Shown: piece after piece, positions 45,649 through 56,267 of the stretch
How the letters are laid out: each line of letters opens with the position of its first letter
Position numbering within the stretch: the stretch's first letter is position 1
Assembly: GCA_948567375.1 (NCBI GenBank)
Contig: OX419758.1
Span: forward strand, 48,117,001 to 48,181,000
Reading direction: 5' to 3'
DNA from: Lunularia cruciata
Taxonomy: Eukaryota; Streptophyta; Marchantiopsida; Lunulariales; Lunulariaceae
Length of the DNA stretch: 64,000 nucleotides
Translations under genes and position numbers: made by a program
Notes under the pieces: model-generated
Database searches by the model: none
What the model was told of the DNA's origin: nothing
What the model saw: only the letters and a program-made list of their open reading frames with translations

Positions 45649-45962
45649 TCATCTCACATACCACTGAACCGACTTCCGAATGGCCTCCATAACCAAGTCT
45701 TTGGAGCGGCAATCTAAAATATACTACTTGGCATGCAACATCCGAGTCACCTTGATCAACGGACCCGCATGCTCTAACATTCACAACCGGGCAAGAACAA
45801 CACTAATTTCTTCATGTCGAGAGTCAATCTCCCTGGATCTCACATTGTCATTGGGCAAAACTTCCAATCCATCCCTCGCTGCCTCCCTACAAGCGAGTTC
45901 CAAGGCATGGACACCAGCCAAGCCTAGCCCAGTAAAAGCCCGGACACAAATTGAGACGAGAC
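45649..45962 (-). pseudogene. Decayed exon of an unidentified gene
   Basis: Read on the minus strand after a splice-acceptor-like TTCTCCTGCAG (just above 45962), one frame gives protein-like peptide. It begins CVRAFTGLGLAGVHALELAC, then REAARDGLEVLPNDN, REIDSRHEEISVVLARL, MLEHAGPLIKVTRMLHAK, and YILDCRSKDLVMEAIRKSVQ before a final TGA at 45651-45649. Two stops interrupt it, TGA (45783-45781) and TAG (45726-45724), both explainable as single C-to-T changes from CGA and CAG. I do not recognise the family. The plus-strand ORF 45680-46099 is antisense to it. Confidence 0.4.
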
Positions 45963-46369
45963 CTGCAGGAGAATCTTACCTTCACATGCGCTGTTGGTTG
46001 CCCGGTAGGACGTATGTGAGGAATGCTGCCGATCTGAACCTCCTTTCAGTTGAACACAATCTCCCACTCCAGCTTCACTACTCCTCCTACTACTACTAAT
46101 AGTCCTGCAACTTACTGACTTGTTTAACTACTGGCTTCCACACATGACAAGCATTACTGATTCCATTTCTTTCGTTGTGCTGTACGCTTTCCACCCCGTC
46201 AACCCTCAATGGCAAGAAGCGAAAGCACCAAACATCCACAATTGGGACAAAGAATGAGTAAGACAGATATAACGGGGGGATATGATGACGTCCAAATGCT
46301 GAACGACCAAGGGGGCAGCGTCGTCACTCGAAATTTCCAGAGCTGATATTGTTTGCAAAAGCGATAGCG

Positions 46370-47150
46370 GAAAGTATAAAAAAATAAAATTTTAATTCTC
46401 CTCTTCCTTCACTCGCTCCATGCAGCATGAGAAGCGGTCCAAACCAGAGAAGATGTTGTTCAAGTGGCCTTTGCACAGAATCTGATTGCACGTCCAAACC
46501 ACTATGCCCATGTAGTGGTTGCTGGAGGTTTAGGGTTTGGCTCCTTGATGCCCCGTATTCCCGGAGAAGAAGATGAGTCTCTCCTCTCCTACAAGTCAGC
46601 TTTAAACACTCCCTAATTTATGGCACTCCCTGATCACCAGGAGCAAACCATCCATCCATCACCTCCTCCTCCTCTCTCCCCTTTCACTACCTCTTCCCTC
46701 AAGCATTCAACTGGCTTCTCTCTTCACCTCATTCTTAGACAGTTGACTTTCTAAACACACATCCACTCGCCCCCTCCCTCCCTCCCTCTCTCTCTTCTCC
46801 CGTTTGCTGTTGCAACATGTACTTCTACTGCAATCGACGAAGTAGAACAGATGGCGGGCAGCAGCTGGAATGCAATGCGTCTCTGTCTCTATCTCTCTCG
46901 CTCCACTAACTCAGGATTAATGGGTAGCGAGCGCAAGCACGCACGCAGCTACGTTTTCTGGTGACTGAGAGGGAAGGAAAGGAAAGGAATGGAATGGAAA
47001 GGAGTGGAACTATTCATTGAGTTGAGAAAACTATGGACAGAAACCTGAGCCCCTCATCTTTTCCTTTCCTCAAGCAGCAGCAGCAGCAGCAGACACGCGC
47101 TGTATATTCTGTGCTCCTTCTGCCTCTTCTTCCTTCCTTCATTCCATCAT
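46370..47150. promoter_or_regulatory. Pyrimidine-rich promoter or 5' leader-like region with simple repeats
   Basis: It contains long CT-rich tracts on the plus strand (46665-46800, including CCCTCCCTCCCTCCCTCTCTCTCT), GGAAA/GGAAT runs at 46970-47010 and (CAG)6 at 47076-47094. Plant gene leaders often look like this. It could belong to a plus-strand gene starting at ATG 47149 (followed by a donor-like CCCG|GTGAGA at about 47196) or to a minus-strand gene. No TATA box could be assigned. Confidence 0.35.
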
Positions 47151-49780
47151 GGGACCCAGTGCTCGGGAAACTATTGCAGGGAACATGTGTTATCCCGGTG
47201 AGATTCTAAGGTACCGAGTTTATATGGAAGTCTCCGGTACTTTTTCGGTATCTTTACGGTATTTGCGGCTATATTCGTTGATGACCCATCTGCATTTTCA
47301 TCCCGTGAATGTCCAAAATCCGCCGGCACGAGCAACTCTATATGCTGAATCTCTTCGCGCACACTTATTCAGGTTCCTCCTATGTTCCACCGGCCAGGCA
47401 GGACGATGAAATTGCGGTTGGATTGAACTGGCTGCTCCCGTGCAAATGAAAGTCAGGCAGTCGGTGAGTCAGTCCTGTAGTCGGTCATCCAGTTTGCCAG
47501 TGTTCGGTCAGTCCGTCAGGAAGTCGATCAGCTATGTGGGGAGCTACTGCTGCTGCCTCACAGGTTTGGATCTGCATACGTAGTCCGTCAGGTCATGCGA
47601 CGACAAGTTCTTTATTTCGGGGCGATGCGTTACTTTTTCTGCCCGACTCCGCAAGGTATTTTCGGGCACGGCCTTTCCCTGCATTTCAGAGCATAGTAGA
47701 GTTAACCTTCTTCATCTGTCAACTTCACCTCTACTGTAGTTTCTGGTACATGAACAATGATTAGCCGGATGAGATGTAATTGGACTCAGAGTCAGCAAAT
47801 TGGAACTAAAGCCAACGAGAAAAAGCGCCTAACGCTGGTTTTGCGTTGAAATGCTTTCCTCGGTAAACCCCCGCGCGGTAACAAATTGCGCAGACAGGCC
47901 CTTGAGGAATGGGTCATTAAGTGAACGCAAGGAGACACGAGTTTGTGTACCAGAACCTCGAGGCAGATTCCGTATCGAGCATCATGACCCCAACCTATTC
48001 TCATGTTCTTTTCTTTTCCAAGTTTTACCGAGAAGATAGAGAGAGATCGAGCCTCCTGGGGAAGTGGGATAGGCAAGACAAACCAGCAAGGTCCGAGGAA
48101 ACAGGTCCACCCCATTAACAAGAATTGAATGTATAACTCAGATTCTAAAAGTCCTTGTAATCTCACTTGCAAGGAGCCCTTCCACTTTCGCATACTACTT
48201 CTTTCATTGAAGAAGATGAAGAGAAGAGAGCGATTGAAGTAATTAATCGAGCAGTGGGCGAGACAAGACAGACAGTCAAGTTCCGTGGAAACAAAAGATG
48301 ACCTCTTCAGCAAGATTTGCTTTTCTGTATATCTTGGAAATCTATTCAGTCTCAGACGAAAGCAGTCTCACTTCGATTTGATCCCACTTCTTTTAATTGG
48401 AAGATAAGCAACAGATAACTCGCTTGTAATAATATCTGTAGTTCGGCAAGCGTCCGCTCAAAATAACTCTCACCTATCATATATAAGTTACATGTAAGCA
48501 AAGTGCGACAATCAAATCAAAAGTTCATATTCTTTCCAAATGCAACATGTAGGTACAAAACTGTTGTTCTCAGGCAGAAAACCACCCAGCTTCTGTTAGC
48601 TTCTAGCAAACAAATGAACATGAAGAAAAGTCTGGAAAGTCATTGATGACCTTATCTAATACTGTTATAGTATTTCGCTCAAGAAACCCACTTCCATCAT
48701 CTGTATAATGCTCAATGAAGGACAGTGAAGCTATGTCCCACTTGACGACTCCCACATATTTGATTATTTGGACATTCCTCCCAGAAGTATTTCCAGGATG
48801 ATCCCACCCAGATAGGAAGATGCAATAACGTATCAAACAGTAAGGCAAAGTAAATGCTGGTGTGCCCATGCGACCAAGTCTTTTGGGGTGTTGCCTTGGG
48901 ATAGGGACGAGAAAAAGGAGACTTACCAAGTATTCCTTATTTCATTGGAGCTCTGCCGTTCTCTTTCAGTCAAGAAGGACAATCTCGCAACTTCGAGAAG
49001 GAGATTTGATCCTCGGCAGCCGCCTCACTCCTTCCTAATCACTCCTTACCAGTCCGAATATCGGACTTCATGAAGAAAGAATCCCACCTTTAGGGAGAAC
49101 ACAAGAAGGAAATTAGGAAACCCAACCAGGTTGGCTAGTCGTACAGTACAATGCCGTACATGTACCACTCTTGAGTTTAGTACTATGTACAACTCTCGAG
49201 TACTTGATTGGGAAGGGTTTGAGCAGGATGGAGTAAAACCTTCAGAAGAAGATCCAGCGGGGCAGCCACGCGATCCTTAACCATGTGTCAAATTTCCTCT
49301 TGGAAGGGAAGTCGATAATGTATGGGCAGCCTAGATGGAACAACCTAGAGTATCTTTCCACATGGCAGCACTCTCGCGACGATTACCTGATACCGACAAG
49401 ACACAACCCGTCGTGTGGGAACCATTGCAGCCTTCTTCCACGTCAATATTCTTTTAGTAGGAAAATGTAGCCTCTACGTTATAGGGAATCCCTCGCGGCA
49501 GTTACGTCTTCAGGATCCGTGGGAGAGACTTCCAACCAGCCCAGGTTTACTTCCAGTTTGAGGAGGTAACAAGTCCTACGCTAAGCCGTACAATCACATG
49601 TCCCCCCAATCGGTCTAGGTCCATAGAACCTAGACCATTTACCCTGCCAACTAGCTCTAATTTACGACGAGTCGTACGTGAAACCGCGAGCGATGTCAGC
49701 TACATACCGCCACCCAACCTTCCTCTCACATCTATAGCTTGCTGCGGGCGCTGCTCTTGGCCCGACCATGTTGTTGTCGC
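47151..49780. other. CpG-retaining DNA, no certain gene
   Basis: It contains a CAGTC/GGTCAGTC-rich patch (47450-47530) and a 173-residue minus-strand open segment (48313-47792) with no recognised domain. Its antisense frames are also open, so coding is doubtful. Confidence 0.35.
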
Positions 49781-51960
49781 AGGACATAGTATTAAATACT
49801 TAATATGATCTTCTTATGATGTCTTAATGTACCCGTTTTAGTTCAAAGTATTACGTATGTAATATAATATTTGTTTGATGTCTTAATACTTATTAGGACT
49901 TATCTATTAAGTTTTATCGTTGTTGGCCTTGATAAGTATTCCTTCTTGTTGTCCAATAGTTGTCGCCTTCCATTCGTATATGATCTTCACTAATCATAGC
50001 CGCTTTGTTGACCTGAAGTGTCATGATTTCAGGAGAGTGAATGAATCCCGACGCCACGTCCTAAACTGTAGTCTCGATTACGTACTGTTCGTACAAAATC
50101 TCTGCCCGTAAGTATCTCTCGTACCTCAGTTTAATTCATCGACGCAGTTTGAGTGTCATTGTAATAGAAAGTGCTACCCACTGAAAACTATCGCACCTCT
50201 CCTAGTCAATCTGGTGTGCAAGTTTCTGCAATGCAACTCAAACCTATGGATGGAACCCTTTCCTCAAAACTCAAAATTAGCACGAGGTGTGAATTGTTTG
50301 TTTTACTTTAGTTCCTATGTTAGTGTGGCATGAAACTTTACATGTTTGATGCAATTACATGGCGACATACAGCACCTCTGTAAGAAATATGGTAGGATGG
50401 TGAAACGGGGAATTATGGTTGAAGTAATGTAGCAGAATATATGTATCGAATGAGATTATCTTTCGACACAATTTATCGATCAATATACAAGAGCATGTAG
50501 GATAGATTTGTGTGATAGCAAAAAATGAAAGTCGATATTATCGTCTAAGTATAACTTTCTGGGAATACCAATTGCAAAGCATACAAGAACCTTGGAGAAG
50601 ACATCGAATTCCAAAGTTCTTACTCGGATTCGCATAAATCTCAAATTCTTTTTTGTGAACACCTCGAGCTGCTCCTGTTAGAATCTTCTTGGAATTAACG
50701 AAATATATTTTATTTTAAAGATATCTCGTTCACACGTCTCAATGTTCCATTTCCTCATCCCAGGTGTTAGTCCTTCGCAGACACCTCCTTCCGGTAGCCG
50801 GTCATACACCTGCAGGGTCGTCAGGCAGCTTTTAGTAACTTTCAGGCCGGTCGCCGATCATGCGCATTCGGAATCTCTGCAGTATGACATCTGCTATCCC
50901 GAGTGCTGAAAGCTGGACAACAGGGCAGCCGCAAGTCTCTCTTACCGTTAGCGACTCACGGACGTGAACCGAGACTGGAGGTTTTGTCCATCCCAGCCTC
51001 ACCAAAAAGCAACCTCATTTAAAGGAAGTCGTACGATCCCTTCTGAACCATGTTAGGCTAGAACAGGTGGTACCACCAGGACTGCAAAGATTGGACCCCG
51101 ATGGTTACATCCTGTATCTGGTTTCTTACGCCAAATCCCCAGGTGAAAATCCAAATATACAGAGGATATCCACCTCACCCATCGATTCCTTTCCTCCCGG
51201 GTGAATGTACCACGAGCCTAGAGTTCAAGCCCTACCCTACCGTGATAGAGCCCCAGCATTTCAAGTAAACGTTCCTACTGGACCGACTGTCTCAAATACA
51301 CGACCGGTCCAGCAGGTGACAGTATCACGATCTCGAGTGGGAAGCTGAAGAGGCGCATAGTCCGTCCGTGCGATTTACTCTCAATAATGTGGTCGGTCAG
51401 TGAAGTTTGCCTCAGCCCTCCTGGCGCCGCGGTTGCTTCACAACTTCTGGCTCGGCCATACGGAGTTGTGTTTTGGCCTCACCGGGAGGGGCCTCGACAG
51501 CACCAGCGGACAATTAATGTCTGCAGTGTGTTAGCCGAGCGAGTCCCGAAACGTTGACGGTGAACGAACTGGCTCCTTCCAAATTGGAGGACGTAAAATC
51601 CTTCCCACAACCTGTTGCAACCGAGCCCTCGTTGCGGGTCGGCGGTGACATGTTTGGAGAACTCGGTAGAATCTACTGCTCATCTTTCCAAACTCATCCG
51701 TGACGGCAAGTCGGGTACTGTTTACTTGACCGGCCCTGACTATATCTCGTTTCGCACCTCGGGTTTCATGCTGATTAAATTGAGAATTAGCATTACCCCA
51801 TGGTACAACAGTTTCTGAAATAGTTTGATGAAACTTTGTATATTTTAATATAGATTAGTATAAAGTGGTGACTAAACCGATATGGGACACAGGCGGGAAG
51901 AAAGAGGTTTTTATTATTAGCTAACTCTATAAAAAAGTGTCTAGTAGAAAATAAAGGAGA
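49781..51960. other. Unique DNA, no certain gene
   Basis: 49.78-50.75 kb is AT-rich, and 50.75-51.83 kb is GC- and CpG-rich. In the latter, a plus-strand frame without ATG (about 50972-51200; peptide LKEVVRSLLNHVRLEQVVPP and onward) is open for about 75 codons to a TGA. It could be an exon, but no family is recognised. Confidence 0.35.
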
Positions 51961-51971
51961 TGGAGTTCTCC

Positions 51972-52185
51972 GGTTGTCACACCATAACCATAATGTATAA
52001 ATTACATACCATAACCATAATGTATAAATTACATATTAGGGTTAATAATGTGTCTGGTTTAGGGTGAATCTTGTCTATGCAGGTTGTCACACCACAACCA
52101 TAATGCATAAATTACATATTAGGGTTAATAAAGTGATTTAGAGTGAATCTTGTCTATGTTGGTTGCCGCCCAATGTAATGTGTTA
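51972..52185 (+). repeat. About 80-110-bp tandem repeat
   Basis: Units start GGTTGTCACACC(A)-AACCATAATG and contain ATTACATATTAGGGTTAATAA and GTGAATCTTGTCTATG. There are two full copies and a partial third, and the first copy has an internal duplication of ACCATAACCATAATG. Confidence 0.85.
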
Positions 52186-52204
52186 ATTTAGGATTAAATG
52201 GGAT

Positions 52205-52415
52205 GTTGCTTGTCACTGCTCGTTGTTGTGGGTCGTTGCTCATTGTTGTGGGTCGTTGCTCATTGTTGTTTGTTGTTGCTCGTCATTGCTTATCATTGCT
52301 CGTAGGTGCCCATAGCCATTCGATGGTGCCCGAAGCCGCTCATTGGCATTGGTAGTCGCTCGTTGGCACTAGTTGTTGCTTGTTGTCACTAGTAACCGCT
52401 CGATAGCACCCATTG
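52205..52415 (+). repeat. Degenerate minisatellite
   Basis: Short units of the type (T)CGTTGCTCATTGTTGTGGG and variants (GCTCGTTGGCAC, GCTCGATAGCACC) repeat over about 210 bp. They become more diverged to the right. Confidence 0.8.
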
Positions 52416-53104
52416 ATTTTGCATCCAAATATGAGCCTACATTGCAATCAGGTTCTTGATCTCCTTTTAATAAATTTTGTTGTCCTTTTGGAGTAAAATT
52501 CATCGACCTTCAATTAATTTCTTGGTTTCCACAAGACGATGCAAATCATTTTCCATCTCTTGTGCTATCTCCCTTGCCACACTAATATATGGACATGAAC
52601 CACCACACCAATGCAAAACTACAAAACTCACCGGTTTAGTTTACTGATGGGAGCATTTGCACACAATATTCACATTTACATATGATGAATTTGAATTTGA
52701 ATTTGAATTTGAATATTTGAGAGCGGCATTTTGGGTCCACCAAAAAATTTCATAAATCTCATTCTAAGAATCATCCCAAAAAAAACCTGGTAATTCTCTC
52801 AAGAAACCACATCATATCTTTTGATACTCATTTATTTCACTACAGCAATCCTAAACATCCAAAATATAGTGCATGATTTTTATAAATGAATACACATTGA
52901 TGTACAGTAAACAATTTATGAAGAGTTCATTTATTAGGACCTCATAGAGTTCACTAAAAATAGTTATGAAATTTGTTATTTATCCGGTGACATATGTCAA
53001 AACTATTTCTGAAACCCCTTAGTATAATGGGATTGGAGGGGATTCTACCTACCAGTCCAGGTAAAGTAATCTACCTTGAACTTTTCCGTGTGAAGACGCG
53101 ATAG
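52416..53104. other. AT-rich intergenic with a short GAATTT repeat
   Basis: Four to five GAATTT units occur at 52687-52712. Nothing else is recognised. Confidence 0.6.
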
Positions 53105-53196
53105 AATAATAAGAAGGATGGGAAAGCCATACAAGCCATACAAGGGAAAGACACGGGATAAAAGTTTAAAGTTTAAAGTTTAAAGTTTAAAGTTTT
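53105..53196 (+). repeat. Repeat R, copy c (truncated) and (TTTAAAG)5
   Basis: AAGGATGGGAAAGCC and ATACAAGGGAAAGACA correspond to the middle of family R. The copy runs into five units of the 7-mer TTTAAAG (about 53164-53196). Confidence 0.75.
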
Positions 53197-53462
53197 TCTA
53201 TCAGAGTTCTTTCTTGTCTCATATTCTTCCGACTTTTGTAAAGCTTTTCCCGAGTAGAGACGTCAATTGTTTATGGTCGTCCTTAGTATGGTCGTGGCAA
53301 CAGTTTTTTCTATATTCCAGTTAGCGTAAAACTTGACTCCAACGTTGTCTCATTGTAAAAGCCATCTTGCGACAATTTGTTTTGTCTCCATCTGGTCGTC
53401 AATATATATATAGCCAAGATCGGTAGATTGGCATCTTGTGTCTCGGCAATTCCACTGTTATA

Positions 53463-53640
53463 TTAGAGGAAAGGCGACCGACCGCGCAGAAAACACGAAG
53501 GACGGGAAGACCCCATCCATAAATCCGTACAAGTGGAAACAAAAGAGTAAAATGGGGTGGTTTGACTCCAATAGTATCGATATGATATGAGACATCTGTA
53601 CATCGCACCCAAGATATCGTAGCAACCATAGGTAGGAAAA
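53463..53640 (+). repeat. Repeat R, copy d
   Basis: A longer copy: GGCGACCGACCGCG, GACGGGAAGACCCCATC, AAATGGGG, CCAATAGTATCGATATGA, GACATCTG, then CACCCAAGATATCG. The latter part is shared with copy h. Confidence 0.85.
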
Positions 53641-54855
53641 GCACTCCTTTTGGCATCATTACGCATGGGACGGATTCGGAAGTTGCTACAATTGATCTTC
53701 TGTTTAATTTGTTGACTGATAACATGTAATTCAATACTTTTTAGGTTGGAACTCATCACTTATGCAGCGAATAATCGGAGTGACATAAAAGGGAGAATCA
53801 CACACATCTGATTCACATTACTTGGGTGCTACCATAAAACGAACGACGAGGAGCACCAAAACCCATTGTCCGACGAGCTTTCCAACTATGCTGCCTTTTT
53901 GTACTTTAGGTTGGTATTATGATATTGGTAGCTCCAGGCCCCATGTTTGACATAGCTTACCGGTACATAATACAGTTTTCCACATGCGTGGTTAGTGTTG
54001 TTGCAATCCCTTCTCACATCCTCATCGCACTTGTATGAACAGAGACCTGGATGGGGTACTAATAAGTTTCAAATCGTGAGTAGTACAGTAGTGAGGTTGG
54101 ATACTGTGGTGAGCATAGATATACTCAAACCTTGGCGAACATGCAAGGACCAATCGAGGTGATTATAATGGATATCCGTCCACAATCTTAGCCAATGATT
54201 GTAAAGTAGAAAATAATATCAGAAAATTGTTCACTATCTTCGCGCTGTAGACGACGAATCTCTACACGACATCCTCCTCTAGGTTAGACTTTGATTCTCA
54301 TATTTACGTCCAGAGATGAGGAGCAAGACCAATTCTCTTGACTTTGTCCTTGATCTTTACTCATCACTCGTGTTAACTTCTGAGTCACCTCTCAGAACGA
54401 GAACGGTTGAAGAAGTGTTATTGCAGAGACGGACTTAACAGTACTTCAAACTTGGCATCAAATTTAACGATATCTCAAAGTTAACGCAAAGAGTTACTAG
54501 TACCCTTTCCCGTGACCTGGGGTGTGAGTCCTTCTTGGCATCTAATTTTATGGACAGTTAGCTAATGTTCTTGTAATCACCTATTGTAATTTTTAGATCC
54601 AATTTCCTTTCGGGACACGACAAGGGAGTTATGTCGGTCTGCCAATTAGCAAATTGAAAGAGTGCACAGATCTGAAGTAGGGCTGAAATGAAAGTCTTTT
54701 GGTCCAGAGAGGTGACTCGCTGGGACACGCGCGACTCGCTGGGCAAAGGCTGTAGATGGAACACTAAAAATTGCTCTGAGCCATCGCAAATCAAGACGAG
54801 TTGATGCTGTCTTGCCGATCTTGAATGTAACGATACTCTTAAATCGTTATTAAGA
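53641..54855. other. CpG-retaining DNA, no gene recognised
   Basis: Only short open segments are present. CCAGAGAGGTGACTCGCTGGGACACG followed by a CGACTCGCTGGG echo is at about 54700-54740. Confidence 0.45.
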
Positions 54856-54857
54856 CG

Positions 54858-55015
54858 ACTCTATTGGGGCTTAGCCCCATGTTACCTTTTTTTTGTCTCT
54901 CCCTTGTACCGGCTTGATGGGGTCTTTCCTTTGTATGGCTTGATGGGGTCTTCCCATCCTTCGGCTCGATGGGGCTTTCTCATCCTTCGTTTGTCCTACG
55001 CAGTCCCCTTTCTTC
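54858..55015 (-). repeat. Repeat R, copy e, with internal triplication
   Basis: On the complement, the part reading GGCTTGATGGGGTCTT(T)CC on the plus strand is present three times (54912-54984), so the repeat has expanded internally. It begins at the hairpin TGGGGCTTAGCCCCA. Confidence 0.85.
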
Positions 55016-55245
55016 TTATTAAACCGGATTTGGCAGTTGGAATCGGATGGGAATTCGGCCGGATGAGGGTTCAACTTCGGCCCGGCCCAAAATTGGTTCG
55101 ATTGTTGAGCTTCCCATCGGCCCCGAGGTTGACTTTTAGCAACTTTCCATCCGGCCCGAAGCTCGGGTCTGACGCTGGATCGAAGCTGAACTCCGCGTCC
55201 GGCCCAGGATCGTCATCCCTATCTTTTAACGGGACGGGAAAGAAA
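55016..55245. other. Short GC- and CpG-rich block
   Basis: About 230 bp rich in GGCCCGG, CGGCCC and TCGG motifs, unlike the AT-rich DNA on both sides, and between two copies of family R. A plus-strand frame is open through it (within 54904-55269), but the peptide is low-complexity and no function is inferred. Confidence 0.6.
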
Positions 55246-55415
55246 GTTATAGAATATTCTTTGTTTTAGTTAGTGAGTGGTGCAATCTATAAGAGAATAA
55301 TTACATTAGTCGATTTTTTTTTTATATTTTAATTATATATAGATCATACTACTTGTATAACTTTTCTTGTATAACTTGAATATCCTAAGTGTGATAATGT
55401 AGATTTTTCATATAT

Positions 55416-55530
55416 ACTCTATTGGGGTTTAGCCCCATGTTTTTTTGTTTTTTTTTTGTCTTTCCCTTGTACCGCTTTATGGAGTCTTCCTCTCCTTCAT
55501 TTGTCCTACGCGATCGCCTTCTATCCAAGA
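55416..55530 (-). repeat. Repeat R, copy f
   Basis: It runs TATTGGGGTTTAGCCCCATG, a long T run, CTTTCCCTTGTACCGC, GAGTCTTCC, TTTGTCCTACGCGATCGCC. It lies only 400 bp from copy e in the same orientation. Confidence 0.85.
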
Positions 55531-56205
55531 GGACTTGCTGTAATATGCGACTTGAGTAAAGGACATTCACATACATGAGTACGTATGATGTTCAGATAAG
55601 AACCAGGCTTGCCAACTATGATAAACGTGGCATTAAGAGGTATCGTTACGTCTTACTGCCAACTTGGAGTACCTATAAATCTTGGTGTCAAATTCAGTTG
55701 ATCAGAGATGGACTCAGCATCTCTGACAAGAGTTCTTGTGGTGTTTGTCGCTGAATTTCACAATAGGGTTTTAGGGGTACCCGTACAATTTTTCGTAACT
55801 TTTGTTAGCGGAAGTGAAAACTAAGTAAGGATGAATGTGGAGGACTTGAATTTTATAAAAGTGACCCATATAGTTTTACAGGGTAGCCCACAACCGAAAG
55901 AATCTTTAGGAAAGATTTCGACATCTAAATATATATTGTTCGTCCAATTTCCGGGTACACTAATTGAAACCTCCTAATGATCTTCATCTGCATACCACCA
56001 CCCGCGGAGTAAGATTGTATAGCACATGAGTGTCCACCACTGGATGTCTGGCGCTGTTCTCCGCATCTCATCATCGACGTGATCATGAGAACAGGAGACT
56101 GGAGAATGTGAATCACCGGTCGAAAGGGGACTGTTCTCAGATGCCAAAAGAACAGCCGAGTTGGGTATCCCAACACACGCAAATATTGGGAAGCATAAAC
56201 AGAGA
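55531..56205. other. Intergenic, no feature recognised
   Basis: Overlapping minus-strand open segments (56321-55925) contain no known domain. Their starts lie in copy g of family R. Confidence 0.45.
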
Positions 56206-56267
56206 AAAAGGCAACCCGCATAGTAAACAAGAACAACGGAAAGACTCCATCCAGCATAACAATATAA
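56206..56267 (+). repeat. Repeat R, copy g (degenerate)
   Basis: GGCAACCCGCATAG, then ACGGAAAGACTCCATCCAGC, follows the order of family R with several changes. Confidence 0.5.

Noticed and set aside
47792-48313. A 173-residue minus-strand ORF as a host gene.
   Set aside because: Frames on the opposite strand are also open, the peptide is Leu/Arg/Ser-rich without a domain, and no splice or start context supports it.
47800-49760. A nuclear copy of mitochondrial DNA.
   Set aside because: The base composition and style recall plant mitochondrial spacer DNA, but no mitochondrial gene or intron domain V could be read. Only a search against organelle genomes would decide.
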